Below are positions 25,050 through 33,171 of a stretch of 64,000 bases of DNA, in pieces. The stretch lies in assembly GCF_004365175.1 (NCBI RefSeq), contig NZ_SOCE01000001.1, positions 3,789,403 to 3,853,402 of the forward strand, written 5' to 3'. Position numbers and translations under genes: made by a program. Numbering within the stretch: position 1 is the stretch's first letter; every line of letters begins with the position of its first letter. The notes under the pieces were generated by a model. It was not told where the DNA came from. It saw nothing but the letters and a program-made list of their open reading frames with translations, and did not search any database. This DNA is from Kribbella voronezhensis (GTDB lineage Bacteria > Actinomycetota > Actinomycetes > Propionibacteriales > Kribbellaceae).

Positions 25050-25160
25050 GTAGTTCGCAGTGCTGTAGTAGCAGTTCGTAGTTGTAGTTCGCGGTAAGAG
25101 CAGTTGTAGTTCGCAGTTTGTAGTTGCAGTGCAGCAGTTGTCAGATGCAGTAGTAGTTCG
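25050..25160 (+). repeat. GTAGTTCG repeat tract in the leader of the MerR-like gene
   Basis: Between 24909 and 25407 (499 bp) I see no convincing gene. The middle is C-poor and rich in GTAG/CAGTT. GTAGTTCG occurs at 25050, 25084, 25106 and 25153, with a variant at 25071. Spacing is irregular, which argues against a CRISPR array. Further on, CCGGCC-TCAC-GGCCGG (25322-25337) forms a small hairpin. The composition differs sharply from surrounding coding DNA and suggests an RNA leader. Confidence 0.5.
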
Positions 25161-25362
25161 AGACAAGAAGGGGAGGGATTACACCGTCGGATCGCCCGCC
25201 AGTGCCAGTACTTCGCCGGGCGGGTGCCGTAGTTCCATCAGTAAGGAAGGTGGTCTTCGGTTACGCATTCAGCGATCCCCGTAGTGGCAGCCTTCACGTG
25301 GCGCGCTACGGACAGGTAAGTCCGGCCTCACGGCCGGTAGATGGTGGAATATTCCCGACCCT

Positions 25363-25390
25363 GGGCCCCGGTGCTACGGCACCGGGGCCC
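25363..25390 (+). promoter_or_regulatory. Very strong GC hairpin just upstream of the MerR-like gene
   Basis: GGGCCCCGGTGC (25363-25374) pairs with GCACCGGGGCCC (25379-25390): 12 perfect pairs and a TACG tetraloop. It ends 17 bases before ATG 25408 and 8 bases before the ribosome site GGAGG. It could be an attenuator, an RNA-processing site or a terminator of a short leader RNA. Confidence 0.55.
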
Positions 25391-25407
25391 GTCGGCATGG
25401 AGGCGCG

Positions 25408-25755
25408 ATGACCCCAGATGTCCACACGGAGACACCGATGAGTTCAACCCCGACGACCGGCCCCGCCAACTTCGACGACGACGACTATCCCGCCTTCACG
25501 ATGGGCCGGGCCGCGGAGATGCTCGGGACCACGCCGGGATTCCTGCGCAGCCTGGACGAGGCGAAGCTGATCACCCCGCAACGGTCCGAGGGTGGTCACC
25601 GTCGCTATTCCCGGTACCAGTTGCGGCTGGCCGCTCGCGCTCGCGAGCTGGTCGACCAGGGCACCGCGCTCGAGGCCGCCTGTCGGATCATCATCTTGGA
25701 AGACCAGTTGGCCGAAGCGCTGCGCATCAACGAGGAGATGCGCGAGAAGGGCTAG
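25408..25755 (+). CDS. Small MerR-like helix-turn-helix protein
   Basis: This 115-residue protein has a MerR-type winged helix ('FTMGRAAEMLGTTPGFLRSLDEAKLITPQRSEGGHRRYSRYQL', about residues 30-72) and a short helical tail ('EAACRIIILEDQLAEALRINEEM'). It lacks a ligand domain, like HspR/BldC-type regulators. It is widespread in actinomycetes as far as I recall, and uncharacterised to my knowledge. ATG 25408 has GGAGG only four bases away; ATG 25438 also has a GGAG at good distance, so the start is open. Its long leader is described separately. Confidence 0.75.
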   Translation: MTPDVHTETPMSSTPTTGPANFDDDDYPAFTMGRAAEMLGTTPGFLRSLDEAKLITPQRSEGGHRRYSRYQLRLAARARELVDQGTALEAACRIIILEDQLAEALRINEEMREKG

Positions 25756-25809
25756 CTACCTGCATAAGATTTGCCCAACCCTGATGGACCCGGCCGGTAG
25801 CGTGGCCGG

Positions 25810-26241
25810 GTGATCACCATTGAACGTGCCGTCACCGTGGAGAAGCCCGTCGAGACAGTGTTCGCCTACCTGTCCGACTTCGAGACCACCGTCGACTGGG
25901 ATCCCGGGACGGTGTCGACGGTGCGGCTGGCGGGCGACGGCGGCGTCGGCACGAAGTACCGGAACAGGTCCTCGTTCGCCGGCCGCGAGACCGAACTGGA
26001 GTACGTCGTACAGCGGTTCGAGCCCGGCCGGATCTTCCAGGTGCGCGGCGAGAACAAGACCGTGGTCGCGCTCGACACGATGACGTTCCGCGAGACCGGC
26101 AGCGGTACCGAGGTCACCTACCGGGCCGAGTTCGAGTTCAAGGGCGTTGCCCGGGTGATCGAGCCGCTGTTCCGCGGCCAGTTCAAGAAGCTCGGCGACG
26201 AAGCCGAATCCGGACTTCGCGCCGCGCTCCTCGAACTGTAG
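25810..26241 (+). CDS. SRPBCC-family protein
   Basis: This 143-residue protein follows the START/Bet v1-like pattern: 'IERAVTVEKPVETVFAYLSDFETTVDWDPG', 'EYVVQRFEPGRIFQVRGEN', 'MTFRETGSGTEVTYRAEFEFKG' and the long C-terminal helix. These proteins bind hydrophobic ligands such as lipids or polyketides, and the exact ligand is not visible. GTG at 25810 is the only suitable start. It lies 54 bp after the MerR-like gene in the same direction and may be co-transcribed. Confidence 0.82.
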   Translation: MITIERAVTVEKPVETVFAYLSDFETTVDWDPGTVSTVRLAGDGGVGTKYRNRSSFAGRETELEYVVQRFEPGRIFQVRGENKTVVALDTMTFRETGSGTEVTYRAEFEFKGVARVIEPLFRGQFKKLGDEAESGLRAALLEL

Positions 26242-26253
26242 GTCGTTGACGAT

Positions 26254-27066
26254 CTAGCCGGCCGACCGCACCATCGTCCGGATGCCCACCGTCAGCCCGG
26301 CCGCCGCGGTGACGAGCGCGGCCAGCCAACCCCACAGCACAGCCGTCGAGCTCACATCACCCGCGAAGAGCGCGCGCTCGGCGTCGACCAGGTAGGCCAG
26401 CGGGTTGAACTTCGAGGCCACCTGCATCCATCCCGGTCCGGTCTCCAGCGGCAGCAGCATTCCCGACAGGATCATCAGCGGGAACAGGAAGGTCTGCTGC
26501 ACCACCCAGAACAACCAGTCCTGCTTGCGTACCGCGATCGCCAGCGCATAACTGAAGGCGCCCAGCCCGATCCCGAACACGGCCAGCAACGCGAGCCCGA
26601 CGACCGCGCCGCCGACATGCAGGTCGAAACCGAACGGCGTCATCACCGCGATCACGATCAGCGCCTGCCCGAACAGCGGCACCATCTCCTTCAGCGCCCG
26701 GCCGATCAGCAGCGACGAGCGGGACAGCGGCGTCACCATCATCCGTTCGTGCGCACCGGTCTGGAACTCGGACAACAGGTTCGCGCCGGTCGTCGAGGTT
26801 CCGAACAGCGTCGTCATCACCAGGATCGACGGCACGAACCACTGCCAGACGCCGTCGCCGAACGCCGCGCCCATCGAGCCGCGGAGCAACGGCCCGAACA
26901 GGCCGAGGAACACCAAGGGCTGGATCATCCCGAACAGCAGCGAGAACGGATCCCGCAGTACCGGCTTGAGTTCTCGTGTCATCACGATCCGGATGTCGCG
27001 CAGGAGGTTCCGCTGCGCCGGTGAGGCGGCCGGACGGGAGACGGTGGGGACGGTGAGGGTGGTCAT
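26254..27066 (-). CDS. ABC-2 type transporter permease (DrrB-like)
   Basis: This 270-residue permease has six predicted membrane helices, the N-terminal cytoplasmic segment 'IVMTRELKPVLRDPFSLLFG' and the conserved 'SEFQTGAHERMMVTPLSRSSLLIGRALKEM' coupling helix region typical of DrrB-like drug exporters. It pairs with the ATPase upstream (ATGA overlap at 27063-27066). Likely substrate is a drug, lipid or natural product. A WYL regulator is divergent from the operon and probably controls it. Confidence 0.87.
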   Translation of the reverse strand: MTTLTVPTVSRPAASPAQRNLLRDIRIVMTRELKPVLRDPFSLLFGMIQPLVFLGLFGPLLRGSMGAAFGDGVWQWFVPSILVMTTLFGTSTTGANLLSEFQTGAHERMMVTPLSRSSLLIGRALKEMVPLFGQALIVIAVMTPFGFDLHVGGAVVGLALLAVFGIGLGAFSYALAIAVRKQDWLFWVVQQTFLFPLMILSGMLLPLETGPGWMQVASKFNPLAYLVDAERALFAGDVSSTAVLWGWLAALVTAAAGLTVGIRTMVRSAG

Positions 27067-28037
27067 GCCGCTGCCTTTCCGTTGGCACCGGTCTCGCGCA
27101 GGCTGCGGCCGGTGAGGGTGAGGAACACGTCGTCGAGGGTCGGGCGATGCACTTGTGCCGCGGCCACCGGTACGCCGAGTTGCTGGGCGCCACCGAGGAG
27201 GACGGGCAACGCGGCCGGCCCGTTGGTCACACGAACCGAGATCTCGTCGCCCTCGACCACGAGGTCGCGCGCACCGGGCAACTGCCCCGCGAGCCGGCGT
27301 ACCGCCGAGTGGTTGCCGGGGGCAACAGTGAGGGCGAGCCGGTCGCCGGCGAGGTCGGCTTTCAGGGCGTCGGCGGTGTCGTCCGCGATCACCTGTCCGT
27401 GGTCGACCACGACGACCCGCTCGGCCATCGAGTCCGCCTCGTCGAGGTAGTGCGTGGTGAGCACGATCGTCATCTCGTACTGCGCGCGCATCCGCAGGAT
27501 GTGATCCCACAGGTTTGCCCGGTTCTGCGGATCGAGGCCGGTCGACGGCTCATCCAGGAACAGCAGCTTCGGCGCGTGCACCAGGCCCATCGCGACGTCG
27601 AGGCGCCGGCGCTGGCCACCGGACAGCTCGGAGACCTTGCGCCGGGCGAGGTCCTTCAGTTCGAGCGATTCGAGCAGTTCCCCGGCGCGCAGTTTCGCCG
27701 CTCGCCGGTCGAGCCCGTAGATGACGCCCTGCCCGGCGAGTTCGTCGGCGACGCGTTGCGCATGGCCGGCGCCGTTGCCCTGGCCGACGTACCCGATCTG
27801 CCGGCGGACCTGGTCCGGCCGCGCGACGACGTCGTACCCGGCGACCTCGGCGGTGCCGGCGGTCGGGGCGATCAGGGTGGTGAGCATCCGCAGCGTGGTC
27901 GTCTTGCCGGCGCCGTTCGGGCCGAGGACGGCGACGAGTTCGCCGGGGTCGACCGTCAGGCTGATGCCGCGGACCGCGTGCACGGTCTCGGTGCGGCTCA
28001 CCTCGAAGTCCTTGGTGAGCTCTCGGGTGCTGATCAC
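27063..28037 (-). CDS. ABC transporter ATPase (DrrA-like)
   Basis: This 324-residue ATPase has Walker A GPNGAGKTT (39-47), signature LSGGQ (138-142), Walker B LLFLDEP (158-164), an H-loop 'TTHYLDEADSMA' and the C-terminal domain of DrrA-type exporters ('VHRPTLDDVFLTLTGRSL'). The GTG at 28037 is chosen because GAGGAG lies five bases upstream; an ATG at 28073 has no ribosome site. It overlaps the permease start by four bases and together they form an ABC exporter. Confidence 0.9.
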   Translation of the reverse strand: MISTRELTKDFEVSRTETVHAVRGISLTVDPGELVAVLGPNGAGKTTTLRMLTTLIAPTAGTAEVAGYDVVARPDQVRRQIGYVGQGNGAGHAQRVADELAGQGVIYGLDRRAAKLRAGELLESLELKDLARRKVSELSGGQRRRLDVAMGLVHAPKLLFLDEPSTGLDPQNRANLWDHILRMRAQYEMTIVLTTHYLDEADSMAERVVVVDHGQVIADDTADALKADLAGDRLALTVAPGNHSAVRRLAGQLPGARDLVVEGDEISVRVTNGPAALPVLLGGAQQLGVPVAAAQVHRPTLDDVFLTLTGRSLRETGANGKAAA

Positions 28038-28124
28038 GATGTCTCCTCTGTCGGGGTCACTTGCCGACGACATTTCCAGTAGTAGCGGCCAGGTTCTGGC
28101 CGGTACTCGTGGCAATCTGAGGTC

Positions 28125-29087
28125 ATGTCCGAAACCTCGGCTCGACTTCTCTCGCTGCTGTCCCTGCTCCAGGCGCGCCGCGACTGGCCGGGCGCACTGC
28201 TGGCCGAACGCCTCGAGGTCAGTCCGCGCACGGTCCGCCGTGACGTCGACCGGCTCCGCGATCTCGGCTACCCGGTCCGTGCGACCAAAGGCCCGGACGG
28301 CGGCTACCGCCTCGACGCGGGCGCCGACCTGCCTCCGCTGCTGTTCGACGACGACCAGGCGATCGCGGTCGCCGTCGCGCTGCAGACCGCCACCACGACC
28401 GTCACCGGGATCGAGGAAGGCGCCCTTCGCGCGCTGGCCACGGTTCGCCAGGTGATGCCGGCCCGGCTGCGCCAGCGGGTCGACGCGCTGCAGGTGACGA
28501 CCGTCGACAAGTACGCCGACTCACGCCGTACGAAGGTGGATTCGGAACACCTGATCGCGATCGGGACCGCGCTGCGCGCCCACGAAGTACTGCGCTTCGA
28601 CTACGCGTCGCCGGGAGCGACCGAATGGGTCCCGCCGCGCAAGGTGGAGCCGCATCACCTGGTCACCTGGGGCGGCCGCTGGTACCTGGTCGCGTGGGAC
28701 CTGGACCGCAACGACTGGCGCACCTTCCGGGTGGACCGGATGTTGCCCAAGACGCCGACCGGGCCGCGCTTCACCCCGCGCGAACTGCCCGCGCCCGACG
28801 TCTCGACGTACATCTCGGGCAAGTTCACCGGGCAGAACCAATGGCCGTGCCGCGGCGAGGCGATCCTGCAGGCGAAGGCGGCGGACATCGCCCGCTGGGC
28901 CGGCCGCGACGCGATCGTCGAGGAGATCACCGAGACCAGTTGCCGGCTGATCCTGAACGGCTGGTCGTGGACCGGACTGGCCGCGACCTTCGGGATGTTC
29001 GAGTGCGAACTGGAGTTCGTGGGCCCGGCTGAGCTGAAGACCGCGGCTGCTCAGCTGGCCGTCCGGTATTCCAAGGCAGCTTCTTGA
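28125..29087 (+). CDS. WYL-domain transcriptional regulator
   Basis: This 320-residue protein has an N-terminal HTH ('LLSLLSLLQARRDWPGALLA', 'VSPRTVRRDVDRLRDLGYPV'), a WYL domain ('KVEPHHLVTWGGRWYLVAWD') and a C-terminal extension. It is a paralogue of the regulator at 13328-14293 with the same architecture, and the two proteins are alike in the HTH region. It is divergent from the DrrAB-like exporter operon across about 90 bp and most likely regulates it. ATG 28125 has weak upstream ribosome sequence. Confidence 0.87.
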   Translation: MSETSARLLSLLSLLQARRDWPGALLAERLEVSPRTVRRDVDRLRDLGYPVRATKGPDGGYRLDAGADLPPLLFDDDQAIAVAVALQTATTTVTGIEEGALRALATVRQVMPARLRQRVDALQVTTVDKYADSRRTKVDSEHLIAIGTALRAHEVLRFDYASPGATEWVPPRKVEPHHLVTWGGRWYLVAWDLDRNDWRTFRVDRMLPKTPTGPRFTPRELPAPDVSTYISGKFTGQNQWPCRGEAILQAKAADIARWAGRDAIVEEITETSCRLILNGWSWTGLAATFGMFECELEFVGPAELKTAAAQLAVRYSKAAS

Positions 29088-29130
29088 GTAAAGGACAGAA
29101 CCTGGCCGCTACCTTCGAGAGGCTGGGAGC

Positions 29131-29631
29131 ATGACGACAGAGCGGAAGTACCCAGGTGGCAAGGGAACTGTGACGCCGTACGTGGCCGTTCGGGGCGCGG
29201 CGGACTGGCTGAAATTCGTGGAGCGGGCCTTCGAGACCAAGGCGTCGTTCGCCGTACCCAACGAGGACGGCACCATCGGGCACGCGGAGATCACCATCGG
29301 CGACTCGGTCGTGATGGCCTTCGACGCCCAGCCGGACTGGCCGGACCTGCCGAGCCTGCTGAGTGTGTACGTCGACGATGCGGACGCCGCCGTCGCGCGA
29401 GCCGTCGAAGCGGGCGCCACGGTGATCACGCCACTGATCACCTCGAAGATCGTGGGCGACCGCGGGGCGCGGATCAGGGATCCGTTCGGCAACATCTGGT
29501 GGATCCAGGCGCACCTGTACGACGTGAACCCGGCGGACCTGCCGGCTCTGTTCGCCGACCCGGCCGAAGCCGCCGCGATGAAACAGCTCCAGGAGTCCTT
29601 CGCCGCCGAGATGCGCTCGCGCCGGGGTTAG
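29131..29631 (+). CDS. VOC-superfamily (PhnB-like) protein
   Basis: This 166-residue protein has the repeat of the glyoxalase/bleomycin-resistance fold: 'VTPYVAVRGAADWLKFVERAF', 'DGTIGHAEITIGDSVVMAFD', 'LLSVYVDDADAAVARAVEAGA' and 'DPFGNIWWIQAHLYDV'. This is the PhnB/YdcJ-like subgroup, whose members may bind or modify small molecules. The His of 'GHAEI' could be a metal ligand. Enzyme activity cannot be told. Its stop overlaps that of the convergent PhyH gene. Confidence 0.8.
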   Translation: MTTERKYPGGKGTVTPYVAVRGAADWLKFVERAFETKASFAVPNEDGTIGHAEITIGDSVVMAFDAQPDWPDLPSLLSVYVDDADAAVARAVEAGATVITPLITSKIVGDRGARIRDPFGNIWWIQAHLYDVNPADLPALFADPAEAAAMKQLQESFAAEMRSRRG

Positions 29632-30437
29632 TACAGAACGGGGTTCAGCGGCGAGGAGATACGGTCGCCGGGCCGGTTGCCGGGCATCCAGGTGGCCAGG
29701 TCGGCCTGCTGGAACGTGTTCACCGGTTCGACGATCTCCATCTCGGCGTCCACATAGATGATGGTCATCACGCGGCGCGGTACGTCGGTCTCGTTCGGCG
29801 CCGCGTGGTGGAAGGTCCAGCCCCGGTGGTAGCTGACCTCGCCCAACTCGAACGGCTCTGCCACTTCGGGGAATTCCTGCTCGGCCAGCGCCGCCTGCAG
29901 GACGCGCTCCGACTCGTCGCTGATCGGCAGATCCCGGCCGTGGTCGAACGACTGGCTCCCGGCGGCGAACGCGAGCGGGCCCATCGCCAACGGCGTTGCC
30001 TGCAACGGGATCCACGCGGTCACGCATCGATCGGTCGCGAACGGCCAGTAGTACTGGTCCGCATGCCACGGTGTCACCCCACCACCGGACTCCTTGTAGA
30101 GCGCCTGATCGTGGTACAGCCGAACCGACCGTACGCCGAGCAGTTGCGCCGCGATCCGGGCGAGCCGCGGCGACGACACGAACTCCAGCATCAGTTCGCT
30201 GTCCTGCCACAGGTTCATCACCTGCAGGAACGCCTTGCCGTACGTGTCCCGCTCCGCCAACGGGAGGTGCTGGGTGTTGAGTTCGATGACCTTGCCGGTG
30301 ATCTCCGGCTCGTACGCCGCGATCGTCGCCGGGCTCAGCACGTTCCGGAGTTTGACGAAGCCGTGGTCGGCGAAGTGGGCGATCGAGGCCCGGTCCAGGG
30401 CGTAGTCGATCTCGAGCTCAGCGCGGGTAAGCGTCAT
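29628..30437 (-). CDS. Phytanoyl-CoA dioxygenase (PhyH) family protein
   Basis: This 269-residue Fe(II)/2-oxoglutarate oxygenase has the HxD iron motif in 'TPWHADQYYW' (His125, Asp127), a distal His in 'WTFHHAAPNET' (His210 or 211) and Arg221/222 for 2-oxoglutarate. PhyH enzymes hydroxylate or halogenate acyl groups and natural products. It is the last gene of a three-gene minus-strand operon with a second 2OG oxygenase and a UbiA prenyltransferase, which suggests tailoring of a prenylated compound. Confidence 0.85.
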   Translation of the reverse strand: MTLTRAELEIDYALDRASIAHFADHGFVKLRNVLSPATIAAYEPEITGKVIELNTQHLPLAERDTYGKAFLQVMNLWQDSELMLEFVSSPRLARIAAQLLGVRSVRLYHDQALYKESGGGVTPWHADQYYWPFATDRCVTAWIPLQATPLAMGPLAFAAGSQSFDHGRDLPISDESERVLQAALAEQEFPEVAEPFELGEVSYHRGWTFHHAAPNETDVPRRVMTIIYVDAEMEIVEPVNTFQQADLATWMPGNRPGDRISSPLNPVLY

Positions 30438-30491
30438 CCCAACAGGGTGGGCGTGTCATCCATCGTTGTAAAGCGGTCGAGTGCCCGTCGT

Positions 30492-31178
30492 TCACGCGGC
30501 GTCGTGGAAGACCAGGCCCAGGGTGTGGCGGATGCCTGAGCGGACCGTGCTGACTCCGTGGCGTACGGGGGCCGCCGACCAGCCGCGGGCGGACTCCACC
30601 GGGCGGTCCCGGGTCGTGAAGATGAGCCCTTGGCCCTGCGGCAAAGGCGTGACGGTACCGCGGGACTGGGCGCGCGGGCGCTGCTCGACGAGCAGGAACT
30701 CACCGCCGACGTGGTCCACACCCGGCCGATCCAGGCCGATCACCACCTGCAGCGGGAACACCAGATCGCCGTACAGATCGCGATGGAGCGCGTTCCAGTC
30801 GCCCGCTTGGTACCGCAGGAGGATCGGCGTCGGCCGGGTCTGGCCCGCGTGATGGCAGTCGTCGAGCCATTCGTCCAACGTGTCCGGCCAAGGCGCGGGC
30901 TTGCCCAATCGATCGGCCCACTCGCGCGCGATCGGCAACAGGTGTGGATAGAACGCCGCCCGGAGCGCCGCGACCAACTCCGGCAGCGGGTGGTCGAAGT
31001 ACCGGTACTGCCCGGAGCCGAACCGGTAGCGCTGCATGTCGATCGTCGCCCGGAACCGCTCGACCTCGTCGTACAGGCCCGAGATCTCCGCGCACTGGGC
31101 CGGCGTGAGCAGCTGCGGTGTCAACGCGCAGCCGACCGAGTCGAGTTCCGCCGTCAGTTGCTTCCAGTCGAAGTCCAT
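30492..31178 (-). CDS. 2OG-Fe(II) oxygenase
   Basis: This 228-residue protein has the jelly-roll motifs HxD in 'ALHRDLYGDL' (His132, Asp134), a distal His in 'VRHGVSTV' (His207) and a 2-oxoglutarate Arg in 'SGIRHTLG' (Arg217). It is the family of 2OG-Fe(II) oxygenases that includes AlkB- and prolyl-hydroxylase-like folds. It follows a UbiA-type gene by 37 bp and precedes a PhyH-type gene by 54 bp on the same strand, so I read them as one operon. The substrate is unknown. Confidence 0.82.
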   Translation of the reverse strand: MDFDWKQLTAELDSVGCALTPQLLTPAQCAEISGLYDEVERFRATIDMQRYRFGSGQYRYFDHPLPELVAALRAAFYPHLLPIAREWADRLGKPAPWPDTLDEWLDDCHHAGQTRPTPILLRYQAGDWNALHRDLYGDLVFPLQVVIGLDRPGVDHVGGEFLLVEQRPRAQSRGTVTPLPQGQGLIFTTRDRPVESARGWSAAPVRHGVSTVRSGIRHTLGLVFHDAA

Positions 31179-31215
31179 ACCGATAGAACGCGCTCGGTCG
31201 CGGTCGTGTGAGGGC

Positions 31216-32175
31216 TCAGATGATGCCGACGTAGGTGAGCGCGAAGGCGACGCAGGGCGACAGGAACAGCGAGGCCACGACGACCACGCCCTTGAAGGTC
31301 TGGCCGGGCCCGATGAACCGCCGGTACGCCGCGATCAGCACCGGCACCATCACGATTTCCAGGGCGAGCATGCTCCGCGGAATCACCAGGTCGGCGGCCG
31401 CCAGGACGACAGACAGCCCGGCAGCCGCGATCCACGCAGCGAACCCCAGCCGGTACGTCGTACTCGCGCCAAGGCGAACCGCGATCGTCCGGTACCCGGC
31501 GGCCCGGTCCGCCTCCAGGTCGGCCAGCGTGGTCGGCAAATAGAGGCCAACGGCAACCAAGGTGCCCTGCAAGGCCATCAGCCAGGGGAATCCGCTCAGG
31601 TCATTCGTCACGGCGGCCCAGCCGGTCAGTGGTCCGAAGGTGCCCAGGGCAAGCGAATTCACGGCGACATCGAAACCGGCCCGGGTCTTCAGCCGCACCG
31701 GCGGAACGCTGTAGGCGTAGCCGAGAACGACGGCAAGCAGGACGCCGAGCGCGAAGACCACTCCGACCGCGAAACCGGCTGCCAGGGAGGCGGTTCCGGC
31801 GATCGCCGCGATCCCTTTCGCCGTCCGGACGGAAACGCGTCCGTCGAGCAACGGAGACTTCGACTTCCGCGGATTCAGCAGGTCGCCGGGCAGGTCGTGC
31901 GCGTCGTTGATCGCGAGCACCGACAGCCACAGCAACGGCCCCATCACCAGGGCTCCGAGCAACAGCCGCGCCCACTCGGAAGGTGCCGGGATCAAGCGAT
32001 GGGTGGCGAGCAGAACACCAACGTAATAAGGGACTACGGAAACCGCCCAGAACGCCGGCCGCCCCACGGCCAGGACATCGCGGACCCTTGGACGATGGTG
32101 AACGACGAGCGGCCCGCGGCCGGCCGAGCGTAGAACGGCGTGGGTCTGGCTGCTCTGCTCCACCCCTGTGGTCAC
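31216..32175 (-). CDS. UbiA-family prenyltransferase
   Basis: This 319-residue membrane protein has the two Asp-rich sites of UbiA enzymes: NDAHDLPGD (Asn90, Asp91, Asp94, Asp98) and DLEAD (219-223), with about eight membrane helices and 'YSVPPVRLK' (155-163) between them. These enzymes transfer isoprenyl chains to aromatic acceptors or similar. The acceptor is unknown. GTG start at 32175 (GGAG at 32187-32190). It leads the operon with two 2OG oxygenases, and a strong hairpin separates it from the Vgb-like gene upstream. Confidence 0.85.
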   Translation of the reverse strand: MTTGVEQSSQTHAVLRSAGRGPLVVHHRPRVRDVLAVGRPAFWAVSVVPYYVGVLLATHRLIPAPSEWARLLLGALVMGPLLWLSVLAINDAHDLPGDLLNPRKSKSPLLDGRVSVRTAKGIAAIAGTASLAAGFAVGVVFALGVLLAVVLGYAYSVPPVRLKTRAGFDVAVNSLALGTFGPLTGWAAVTNDLSGFPWLMALQGTLVAVGLYLPTTLADLEADRAAGYRTIAVRLGASTTYRLGFAAWIAAAGLSVVLAAADLVIPRSMLALEIVMVPVLIAAYRRFIGPGQTFKGVVVVASLFLSPCVAFALTYVGII

Positions 32176-32211
32176 GTCACCACAGTGCTCCCGAGTTGGC
32201 CGATCGCACCT

Positions 32212-32247
32212 CCCTCCTCGGAGTGAGTCCCCTCACTCCGAGGAGGG
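32212..32247 (-). terminator. Long perfect hairpin terminator
   Basis: The 16-base arms at 32212-32227 and 32232-32247 pair perfectly (CCCTCCTCGGAGTGAG) with a TCCC loop. It begins one base after the stop of the Vgb-like gene and blocks read-through into the UbiA operon. Confidence 0.8.
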
Positions 32248-32248
32248 C

Positions 32249-33127
32249 TCAGGCGTGAATGTGAGCAAGAGAACCCGACTCGAGCGCCACCCAGACCGAC
32301 CCGTCGGTCGCCACCGCGAGCCCGTGTGGTTCGGTGCCCTCGCCGAACGAGACCTCGTCGACAACCGCACCCTCGGAGTCCAGACGGACCGCGGAACCCG
32401 AACCCCACAAGGTGATCCAGCAACCCCCGTCGGCGGTCGCAACCACCGCGTGCGGCTTGGAAGTCCGGTCCGGCAGCGGATACTCGGTGATCTTGCCGTC
32501 CGCGGTGATGCGCCCCACCTGACCGGCGAGGAGTTCCACGAACCACACCCCGTCGCGACCCGCGCTGATCCCGACCGGCCCGGCGCCCTCGGTCGGCAGG
32601 GGATAGGTCGTCACCTCGCCGTCGACCGTCATCCGGCCGATCGCGTTGCCCTGGTTGAGCGCGAACCACAGCTCGTCGGCAGCGGTGATCATCGCCGGGA
32701 AGGCGCCCGCAGTACCGATCGGGTACTGCGTGACCTCGCCGTCCACCGTGACCCGCCCGATCCGGTCCACGGACATCAACGTGCTCCACAAGGCGCCGTC
32801 GGGCCCGACACACAACCCGTACGGCGAACCGCCGAGTTCGACAGCGCTCACCGTGCCGTCCGGGCCGATCCGCCCGATCCGGTCGTCGCCGTTCCGGCTG
32901 AACCAGACCCCACCATCAGGACCGGCCACGATCACACTCGGCTTGCTTCCCGTCGCCTGCAACTCGAACCGCTCCACCGCTGCGTTGTCAGTAGGCCCGG
33001 TCGCTGCCGCAAGCCGAGCGATGGCGTCGGCGTGGACCAGCGTGGTCCAGACCGCGTCGCCCGCCACCGTCACGCCGTACGGGCCGTCGCCGGCAGCGCC
33101 GACCCTGATTTCCGTCCACCGACTCAC
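32249..33127 (-). CDS. vgb: Virginiamycin B lyase-like (streptogramin B lyase) beta-propeller
   Basis: This 292-residue seven-blade propeller has repeats such as 'PYGVTVAGDAVWTTL' and 'PSVIVAGPDGGVWFS'. The catalytic residues of Vgb lyase are in place: His226 ('KPHAVV'), Glu266 and His268 ('EPHGLA') and a further Glu283, within a residue or two of the S. aureus Vgb His228/Glu268/His270/Glu284 as I recall. Vgb opens quinupristin-type streptogramin B rings by elimination at Mg2+, so resistance is plausible. GTG 33127 is preceded by GGAGG. A divergent TetR gene shares a dyad with it. Confidence 0.78.
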   Translation of the reverse strand: MSRWTEIRVGAAGDGPYGVTVAGDAVWTTLVHADAIARLAAATGPTDNAAVERFELQATGSKPSVIVAGPDGGVWFSRNGDDRIGRIGPDGTVSAVELGGSPYGLCVGPDGALWSTLMSVDRIGRVTVDGEVTQYPIGTAGAFPAMITAADELWFALNQGNAIGRMTVDGEVTTYPLPTEGAGPVGISAGRDGVWFVELLAGQVGRITADGKITEYPLPDRTSKPHAVVATADGGCWITLWGSGSAVRLDSEGAVVDEVSFGEGTEPHGLAVATDGSVWVALESGSLAHIHA

Positions 33128-33139
33128 GGAGCCTCCTGT

Positions 33140-33161
33140 TAATGCGACCGATGTTGCATTA
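33140..33161. promoter_or_regulatory. Perfect dyad, TetR operator between vgb-like and tetR genes
   Basis: TAATGC-N10-GCATTA lies between the divergent Vgb-like start (33127) and the TetR start (33172), 10 bp from the latter. It is AT-rich within GC-rich DNA, as a promoter-operator should be. Confidence 0.7.
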
Positions 33162-33171
33162 GGATCGTGCC

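Noticed and set aside
25050-25160. CRISPR or known riboswitch in the MerR leader
   Set aside because: Repeat spacing is irregular and there are no unique spacers; I could not match the conserved cores of cobalamin, SAM, glycine, c-di-GMP, c-di-AMP or T-box elements.
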